From contig DAIRVC010000103.1 in the NCBI GenBank assembly GCA_036803025.1, positions 1-9,270 of the forward strand: DNA of 9,270 nucleotides, read 5' to 3'. The notes under the pieces are model-generated. The model was not told where the DNA came from and ran no database searches. It saw nothing but the letters and a program-made list of their open reading frames with translations. The translations under genes were made by a program, and so were the position numbers. Shown here piece after piece: positions 1 to 4,686 of this stretch. This stretch comes from DAIRVC01 sp036803025. Lineage in GTDB: Bacteria > Chloroflexota > Anaerolineae > Anaerolineales > E44-bin32. Position 1 is the stretch's first letter, and each line of letters opens with the position of its first letter.

Positions 1-1075
1 CGTTCCCGCAATTCGAGACGAGCAGCCCCATCTGGGCCGCAAGGTCGCTTCGCGAAATGCCGCATCCCGACAGGGAGATCGGCTCCTCGATCTTCGCCTG
101 CAGACTGCGGATAGCGCCTACCAGGGCCGCCGCCGCCTCGGCTTCCGTCGAGCAAGGCAGGCGCAAGTGGTAGGCCAGTTCCCCGTAGCGCGTCGCCCCG
201 GCGTCGCCGCGGGCGCAGAACTCTATCACGTACGGCAGGAACAATCCTACCGCCAGACCATGCGGGACGTGAAAGACCGCACCCAACGAGTGGCCCAGCC
301 CGTGCGACAGGGAGGCCAATGCATTCCCGAAACCCAGCCCCGCGATCGTCGCAGCATTGTGCATCTTCGTGCGCGCCTCGACGTCCCCGCCATCCGCATA
401 GGCGCGCGGCAGGTAGTCGAACACCATCTCGGCTGCCTTGAGACACAAACCATCGGAGAAATCGTTGCGGAAGCTGCAAGTGAAGCCTTCGACGGCATGC
501 GTCAACGCGTCCATCCCCGTGTCGGCGGTCAGCCGCGGCGGCATTCCCATCACGAAGGAAGGATCCACGATGGCGATGTCGGGAAGGTCTTCGCGGGAAC
601 CCAGCCCAAGCTTGCGTCGCTCGGCGACGTTTGTCAGAACCACAGCCCAGGTGGCTTCGGAGCCTGTCCCGCTGGTGGTCGGGATGGCCACCAGCCGCGC
701 CTTCTGTCGTAGGTGCAGGATCTCGATCGGGTTGATCCCCTCCGGGTCCATTTCCGGGTGCTCGTACAGAATCCACATGGCCTTGGCGGCATCCATGGCC
801 GAGCCGCCGCCCAACCCGACAATCCAGTCGGGCTGGTATTCGGCCATTGCCGCCGCCCCGCTCCGCACCGTCTCCAGCGACGGGTTCGGCTCGACCTTGT
901 CGTAGATCATGACCTCGAAGCCCGCGCCTTTGAGTACGTCTGCCACGCGGGCCGCCTGGCCCAGGCGGACGAGCACCTCGTCCGTCACGATGAACGCGCG
1001 CTTGCCTTCCAGCCGCTCGAGATAGCTGAGCGCTTCCTCGCCGAATGCGATCTCAGGGCTATTGAAGAACCACAT
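1..1075 (-). CDS. Iron-containing (group III) alcohol dehydrogenase, 3' end cut by window edge
   Basis: A cytoplasmic NAD(P)-dependent oxidoreductase of the Fe-ADH family, which interconverts alcohols and aldehydes or ketones. I translated it by hand: 358 residues are present and the frame stays open to the left edge. Family members are usually about 380-400 residues, so only the tail is missing. The N-terminal nucleotide-binding half has GGGSAMDAAK at residues 89-98 and TTSGTGSEAT at 133-142. The C-terminal metal half has GMDALTHAVE (D189, H193) and SHGLGHSLGAVFHVPHG (H258, H262, H272). D189, H193, H258 and H272 match the metal ligands of the family in spacing. The ATG start (1073-1075) has GGAGGAG six bases upstream, an excellent ribosome site. 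It lies 84 bp after the SCP2-domain gene on the same strand and is probably co-transcribed. The substrate cannot be read from sequence. Family assignment is firm, specificity unknown. Confidence 0.93.
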   Translation of the reverse strand, partial: MWFFNSPEIAFGEEALSYLERLEGKRAFIVTDEVLVRLGQAARVADVLKGAGFEVMIYDKVEPNPSLETVRSGAAAMAEYQPDWIVGLGGGSAMDAAKAMWILYEHPEMDPEGINPIEILHLRQKARLVAIPTTSGTGSEATWAVVLTNVAERRKLGLGSREDLPDIAIVDPSFVMGMPPRLTADTGMDALTHAVEGFTCSFRNDFSDGLCLKAAEMVFDYLPRAYADGGDVEARTKMHNAATIAGLGFGNALASLSHGLGHSLGAVFHVPHGLAVGLFLPYVIEFCARGDAGATRYGELAYHLRLPCSTEAEAAAALVGAIRSLQAKIEEPISLSGCGISRSDLAAQMGLLVSNCGN

Positions 1076-1098
1076 GACCGACTCCTCCAGGGGGCGAC

Positions 1099-1116
1099 CC
1101 TGCGCCGATGCGCAGG
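1099..1116 (-). other. Intercistronic hairpin between SCP2-domain gene and alcohol dehydrogenase gene
   Basis: A perfect 7-bp stem (CCTGCGC / GCGCAGG) with a 4-nt loop lies in the 84-bp gap, about 10 bases before the ribosome site of the alcohol dehydrogenase. No T tract follows on either strand, so it does not look like a terminator. It could stabilise the downstream message or set relative expression of the two genes. That role is inference; the palindrome is seen directly. Confidence 0.45.
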
Positions 1117-1159
1117 CTTGCCTGAGGGCAGTGCACTGGAAGCGGAACCGGCGTGAAGC

Positions 1160-1567
1160 CTAGGCCGGGAACTCGGTCGGCACCCGCGTGCAGGCCTCCA
1201 CCAACTCCTTCGAGGCCTTGACGCTCTTCATCACCGCCGCCATGTTGCCCTTCAGCTTCAGTTGACCTGTCACGAGCCCCTGGAGCGGGTCCAGCTTCTT
1301 GGTCAGGACCTTCTTCCAGTTCTCGAGCGAGCCCGACATGCGGAAGGCGGGGGTCTTGGCCGTCTCGTCCGTCACCAGGAATGCGTCGCGGCACTTGCCA
1401 TGCCACAGGTCCATGTACAGCAGCGCCGGTTTCTCTGCCCCGGGGATATCGGCGATGAAGTAGAAGTCGCCCTCCCAGGTCGCGGCCGCCTCCGCATAGG
1501 CTTGACTTCGGTTCAATTCCTCCATCAACGCCTTCACCCATTCGTCACTTGGGAACTTGTACGCCAT
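1160..1567 (-). CDS. SCP2 (sterol carrier protein 2) domain protein
   Basis: A 135-residue single-domain protein of the SCP2 sterol-transfer family. These bind lipids, sterols or other hydrophobic ligands in an alpha/beta tunnel; bacterial members mostly have unknown ligands. Supporting features are the central strands ending in WEGDFYFIAD (31-40) and PALLYMDLWHG (47-57). The typical C-terminal half follows: ENWKKVLTKKLDPLQGLVTG (82-101), then LKLKGNMAAVMKSVKASKEL (103-122). There is no signal peptide or membrane helix, so it should be cytoplasmic. The ATG start has GAAGGAGG with its GGAGG six bases upstream. It is the first gene after a strong promoter at 1706-1734, giving a leader of roughly 130 nt, and it precedes an Fe-dependent alcohol dehydrogenase. 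That context suggests handling of a hydrophobic alcohol or aldehyde, but this is inference. Confidence 0.88.
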   Translation of the reverse strand: MAYKFPSDEWVKALMEELNRSQAYAEAAATWEGDFYFIADIPGAEKPALLYMDLWHGKCRDAFLVTDETAKTPAFRMSGSLENWKKVLTKKLDPLQGLVTGQLKLKGNMAAVMKSVKASKELVEACTRVPTEFPA

Positions 1568-1594
1568 GGCATGCCTCCTTCGAAGATGCGTGAG

Positions 1595-1614
1595 GGCGAC
1601 CCGGCCGGGCCGCC
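1595..1614 (-). other. GC-rich hairpin in the SCP2-gene leader
   Basis: Read on the minus strand, this can form an 8-bp stem (GGCGGCCC / GGGTCGCC, one G-T wobble) with a GGCC loop. It sits about 28-47 nt before the SCP2 start codon, inside the predicted leader of about 130 nt. No U-run follows it. It could influence translation or RNA stability. I could not match the leader to any riboswitch consensus I know. Confidence 0.35.
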
Positions 1615-1705
1615 AAAGATTGGGGTCTCGCCTGCCGTCAACGCGGTCGAGCCGAAGGCCGACGCAGCCGGTTGGCGCCGCACTCCCCCCACGAGGCCTG
1701 GTTTG

Positions 1706-1734
1706 ATTATGCGTCCGCCGTCACGGACTGTCAA
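1706..1734 (-). promoter_or_regulatory. Sigma-70-type promoter for the SCP2/alcohol dehydrogenase pair, with inverted repeat in the spacer
   Basis: On the minus strand a consensus -35 TTGACA (1734-1729) is followed by a 17-bp spacer and a -10 CATAAT (1711-1706), matching 11 of 12 consensus positions. Transcription should begin near 1699, giving a leader of about 130 nt before the SCP2 start at 1567. The spacer holds GTCCG-N6-CGGAC (1713-1728), an inverted repeat in a position where a repressor would block RNA polymerase. Promoter sequence is direct observation; regulation is inferred. Confidence 0.72.
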
Positions 1735-1742
1735 CGTGCCCC

Positions 1743-1762
1743 CCGCCGGGCGTCGTCGGCGG
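1743..1762. promoter_or_regulatory. Inverted repeat between the two divergent promoters, candidate operator
   Basis: CCGCCG-N8-CGGCGG is a perfect inverted repeat with 6-bp arms, located between the back-to-back -35 boxes at 1729-1734 and 1778-1783. The position suits a regulator acting on both promoters. In DNA this GC-rich such repeats arise easily by chance, so this is a weak candidate. Confidence 0.25.
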
Positions 1763-1777
1763 AGCCCCGGCCGCGCA

Positions 1778-1807
1778 TTGACACAGCCGAGACCCGTCGA
1801 GTAGACT
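1778..1807 (+). promoter_or_regulatory. Promoter of the dGTPase gene
   Basis: A consensus -35 TTGACA (1778-1783) lies 18 bp before a -10-like TAGACT (1802-1807, four of six consensus bases). Transcription would start around 1813-1818, essentially at the GTG start codon at 1818. There is no Shine-Dalgarno-like sequence between the -10 box and the start, which points to a leaderless or near-leaderless message. It is divergent from the promoter at 1706-1734, with 43 bp between the two -35 boxes. Confidence 0.6.
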
Positions 1808-1817
1808 CCCAGATACG

Positions 1818-2969
1818 GTGATCCACACTCGCGAACGGCTCGAGCAGATCGAGGACCTGGCACTCGCGCCCTACGGCATGCGCAGCCGGCTGTCGCGCGG
1901 CCGCGCCTACCCCGAGCCGGAGCCCTCCTATCGGACGGTCTTCCAACGCGACCGCGAACGCATCCTGCACACCACCGCCTTCCGTCGCCTGGAATACAAG
2001 ACGCAGGTGTTCATCATCCATGAGGGCGACTACTACCGCACACGACTGACCCACACGCTGGAGGTCGCCCAGATCGGCCGCTCCATCGCCCGCGCACTGG
2101 GTGCGAACGAGGACCTGGTCGAGGCCATCTGCCTGGCGCACGACCTGGGCCACCCGCCTTTCGGCCACTCCGGTGAACGCGCCCTGCAACGCCTGATGGC
2201 CGAGCACGGCGGCTTCGATCACAACAAGCAGTCGATGCGCATCGTCACCGATCTGGAACGCCGCTACCCCGGCTTCCCTGGCCTCAATCTGACCTGGGAG
2301 GTGCGCGAGGGCATCGTCAAGCACGAGACGGAGTACGACATCTCCGATGCCCAGGGTTACGAACCGGACAAGCGCGGCAATCTGGAAGCGCAGATCGCCA
2401 ACGCCGCCGATGAGTTGGCCTACACCGCACACGACCTGGACGACGGGCTGCGCTCGGAGCTCCTCAAACCGGCGCAGCTCGACGATCTGGCCCTCTGGAT
2501 CACGCTCAAGCAGGCCGTTGAATGGGCTGGGGGCGAGATCGACGACCTGCTCCGCCATCGCTTGATCCGCAAGCTGATCGGCCTGGAGGTCAGCAACCTG
2601 CTCCAGGCCACCAGCCGCCGGCTGGAGGAAAGCGCGGCACCGAGCGTGGAGGCCCTGCAGCGCCTCCCGCACAATGTCATCGGCTACTCTCCGGATCAAG
2701 ACCGCAGCAACCGTCAGCTCAAGACGTTTCTGTACGAGAACATGTATCAGCACCACCGGGTCGTCCGCATGCAGGTGAAGGCGGAGAGGACGGTGGAAGA
2801 CCTGTTCTCCGCCTACACCCGCAGCCCGGACATCCTGACCGAAGAGGTGCAGCGGCGCGCACAGCAGGCCGGCCTCGAACGCACTGTGTGCGACTACATC
2901 GCCGGCATGACTGATCGCTTCGCTCTCCAGGAGCACGATCGCCTCTTCAACCCCAATACCATACCCTGA
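1818..2969 (+). CDS. dgt: HD-domain deoxyguanosinetriphosphate triphosphohydrolase (dGTPase-like)
   Basis: A metal-dependent hydrolase that splits dNTPs into deoxynucleoside and triphosphate, acting in dNTP pool control; members of this subfamily often accept several dNTPs. The protein has 383 residues, usual for the short dGTPase-like type. Visible motifs are FRRLEYKTQVF (55-65), RLTHTLEVAQ with H79 (76-85), AHDLGHPPFGHSGE with H108-D109 (107-120), and ADELAYTAHDLDDG (197-210), where D206 is the likely fourth metal ligand of the HD site. The C-terminal part has RSNRQLKTFLYENMY (296-310), also typical. The start is GTG: an in-frame stop at 1779-1781 bars any longer form, the next ATG is 20 codons inside, and the family N-terminus aligns well from the GTG. 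No ribosome site precedes it. It ends 12 bp before the assembly gap, so linkage to greA is not fully resolved. Confidence 0.93.
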   Translation: MIHTRERLEQIEDLALAPYGMRSRLSRGRAYPEPEPSYRTVFQRDRERILHTTAFRRLEYKTQVFIIHEGDYYRTRLTHTLEVAQIGRSIARALGANEDLVEAICLAHDLGHPPFGHSGERALQRLMAEHGGFDHNKQSMRIVTDLERRYPGFPGLNLTWEVREGIVKHETEYDISDAQGYEPDKRGNLEAQIANAADELAYTAHDLDDGLRSELLKPAQLDDLALWITLKQAVEWAGGEIDDLLRHRLIRKLIGLEVSNLLQATSRRLEESAAPSVEALQRLPHNVIGYSPDQDRSNRQLKTFLYENMYQHHRVVRMQVKAERTVEDLFSAYTRSPDILTEEVQRRAQQAGLERTVCDYIAGMTDRFALQEHDRLFNPNTIP

Positions 2970-2981
2970 GGCTCCGAGACC

Positions 2982-2991
2982 NNNNNNNNNN
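2982..2991. other. Assembly gap (10 N)
   Basis: Ten undetermined bases separate the dGTPase stop codon from greA. A run of exactly ten is commonly a placeholder, so the true distance, and any promoter or ribosome site for greA, is unknown. Confidence 0.98.
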
Positions 2992-3001
2992 GACCACGTT
3001 C

Positions 3002-3469
3002 ATGGGCAATCGCGGATGGATTCTGACGCCGGAGGGCGCTGAGCGCCTGAAGGCCGAGCTGGAGGAACTCAAGGGCCCCCGCCGACAGGACCTGGCCAAG
3101 CGCCTGCGCCACGCCATCCAGCAGGGCGACTTGAGCGAGAACGCCGACTACACCGCCGCCAAGGAGGAACAGGCCTTCCTTGAAGGGCGCATCCTGGAGC
3201 TGGAGACCCTGTTGCGCGAGGCGGAGATCGCCGAGCCGCCGACCGGGGCCGATGCGGTCGCCGTCGGCAGCACGGTGGTCGTCTCCCTGGATGGCGGCGA
3301 GACGGCGACTTACCAGCTGGTCGGCATGAAAGAGGCCAACCCCCGGCAGGGCAAGATCTCGCACGAGTCACCGATCGGCCTGGCGCTGATGGGCAAGCGC
3401 GTCGGCGAAACCGCGCTGGCGCAGACCCCCGGCGGCGCGCTGCACCTGACCATCCTGGAAATCCGCTAG
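3002..3469 (+). CDS. greA: Transcription elongation factor GreA
   Basis: Binds the secondary channel of RNA polymerase and stimulates cleavage of the backtracked transcript, rescuing arrested complexes. At 155 residues it is near the family norm of about 158. The N-terminal coiled coil (about residues 8-78) carries the acidic tip QGDLSENADYTAAKEEQ (41-57). D43 and E46 there correspond to the residues that coordinate the second catalytic magnesium. The C-terminal FKBP-like domain (about 83-155) holds ISHESPIGLALMGKRVGE (119-136). The ATG at 3002 gives the normal short N-terminus before the first helix (LTPEGAERLK). Only ten bases precede it before the run of N, so no ribosome site can be judged. 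A strong intrinsic terminator follows within 20 bp. It may share a transcript with the upstream dGTPase gene, but the gap prevents a decision. Confidence 0.96.
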   Translation: MGNRGWILTPEGAERLKAELEELKGPRRQDLAKRLRHAIQQGDLSENADYTAAKEEQAFLEGRILELETLLREAEIAEPPTGADAVAVGSTVVVSLDGGETATYQLVGMKEANPRQGKISHESPIGLALMGKRVGETALAQTPGGALHLTILEIR

Positions 3470-3488
3470 ACGCGCCTGGCCGGCAATG

Positions 3489-3531
3489 ACGCGAGCGCCC
3501 CCGGACATGTCCGGGGGCGCTCGCGTTTCTT
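3489..3531 (+). terminator. Intrinsic terminator after greA (38-bp perfect palindrome plus T-rich tail)
   Basis: Bases 3489-3526 form a perfect 19+19 inverted repeat centred on GGACATGTCC, followed by TTTCTT. It begins about 20 bp after the greA stop and ends about 20 bp before the stop codon of the convergent gene on the minus strand. In the minus direction the tail is only weakly T-rich, so termination there is possible but less certain. The hairpin would fold in both transcripts and may block read-through either way. Confidence 0.9.
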
Positions 3532-3546
3532 GGCGGCCGCTCCAAG

Positions 3547-4569
3547 CTACTGTGCGGCTCCTCCTCGAGGCCACGCACGCAGCTCGATCGTCATCCGCTC
3601 GAAGAAGCTCCCCGGGGGCAGCGCGCCCTCGCCGTAGGTCATATCGACGATGCGGGCTTCGACCTCCAGTGAGGCCGTCTCCAGGTAGACGACGCCGCCG
3701 CTCTCGGCCTGGACCGGATCGCCCTTGGCCATCAGCCGCGAGCGCGACGTTTCATCGCTGAACGAGTAGCGGCTCATCAGGACCTTGGTCACGGTCTGGA
3801 TGTCGTTCTTGTCGAACAGCCAGACTTCGAAGGCGGAGACCTTCTTCGGCTCGCCCACCCCGATCGTGTCGCCGATCCCCACACCGCACTCGCCCACGAA
3901 ATCACCGGTCGGCGTCTCGATGCTGAAGGAGTCATCATACAAGTCGTCGCCCAGGCTGTAGATCGTGCGGAAAGTCGCCAGCGGTTCACGCGCCGCCGGT
4001 GCGGCCTCGGCGAAAGGGACCGGCGACTCAGCGCCGATGTCCCAGGCCGGCTCCTCCACCTCCTCATCCAGGAAAGGCCGTGGCTCGCGCCGGCGCACTC
4101 GCCGGCGCAGGAAGAGCGCCCCTGCCAGGAAGACCCCCAGAATCAGTGTGGCCGCGCACAGCGGGACGATCAGCGAGGTCAGCGGGCTCCTCGCCTCACC
4201 CGCCGGCTCCGGGGCTTCGGTGCCTTCCTCGGGTCCGAGGATTTCGATGGCGGCACGGTAGCGTTGGATGGCGGTCGGGTCGACCGCGGCCGGGTCGGCG
4301 CCGACCGCGGCCAGGGCTTCCGGCCCGAACTCGCCCAGCGCCTCATAGCGCGCCAGCGCCAGGTCCGCGTCCCGGTTGACCGCGTACGAGTCGATGGACA
4401 TGCGCATGAAATCAATGCGCAGGTCATCGCGCAGCTGCGCCGGGGTCCCGTTGACCCAGCGCACCGGGCTGATCACCCAGCCGTAGAGCAGGCCCAACAC
4501 GATGCCGGCCACGCCCGCCAGGACGGGAATGACCCAACGCCGGTTCAAGATCTCTCGGACTGATTCCAT
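3547..4569 (-). CDS. Uncharacterised two-helix membrane protein with conserved cytoplasmic C-terminal domain
   Basis: I do not recognise a named family. The 340-residue protein has a short basic N-terminus, a hydrophobic helix at about 12-34, and a 95-residue charged segment (35-129) that looks mainly helical and ends in a Pro/Glu/Ala-rich linker. A second helix spans about 131-154, followed at once by the arginine cluster RRRVRRREPR (155-164). By the positive-inside rule both ends are cytoplasmic and the 35-129 loop is outside. After an acidic, Pro/Ala-rich linker, residues about 198-333 form a compact domain with motifs GDDLYDDSFSIETPTGDF (207-224) and AFEVWLFDKNDIQTVTKVLM (246-265). I associate similar sequences with Chloroflexota, from memory and unverified. 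The ATG has only a weak GTGAGG ribosome site. It lies 117 bp after topA on the same strand, possibly as the tail of that operon. No function can be assigned. Confidence 0.8.
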   Translation of the reverse strand: MESVREILNRRWVIPVLAGVAGIVLGLLYGWVISPVRWVNGTPAQLRDDLRIDFMRMSIDSYAVNRDADLALARYEALGEFGPEALAAVGADPAAVDPTAIQRYRAAIEILGPEEGTEAPEPAGEARSPLTSLIVPLCAATLILGVFLAGALFLRRRVRRREPRPFLDEEVEEPAWDIGAESPVPFAEAAPAAREPLATFRTIYSLGDDLYDDSFSIETPTGDFVGECGVGIGDTIGVGEPKKVSAFEVWLFDKNDIQTVTKVLMSRYSFSDETSRSRLMAKGDPVQAESGGVVYLETASLEVEARIVDMTYGEGALPPGSFFERMTIELRAWPRGGAAQ

Positions 4570-4686
4570 TGCGCCTCACTCGCCGGCGGCTTGTCAAGCG
4601 CCGCTCCGCGTGCCGCCAGCTCCCCGGCCTTAGGGCTTCGATTCTAGATCGAACGCCGTTGCCGGGCAAACCCTGGGATGCACCTT

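Noticed and set aside
1568..1699. Possible known riboswitch in the SCP2 leader
   Set aside because: I compared it by eye with TPP, cobalamin, SAM, glycine, T-box, ZTP, fluoride and guanidine consensus cores and found no convincing match.
1534..1863. 109-codon minus-strand frame across the SCP2/dGTPase intergenic region
   Set aside because: Overlaps the SCP2 start and both promoters in another frame and shows no protein-like motif pattern.
1731..2936. 401-codon open frame on the minus strand opposite the dGTPase gene
   Set aside because: Antisense shadow of a clearly identified gene; it would also run through the divergent promoter region.
4592..4597. Minus-strand TTGACA upstream of the membrane-protein gene
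   Set aside because: At 17-bp spacing the -10 position reads GCGCAA and overlaps the start codon region, so it is not a credible promoter.
4637..4653. Inverted repeat TTCGAT-N5-ATCGAA between topA and the membrane-protein gene
   Set aside because: Short arms, no T tract and no associated promoter. It does not match the LexA boxes I know, so a chance repeat is likely.
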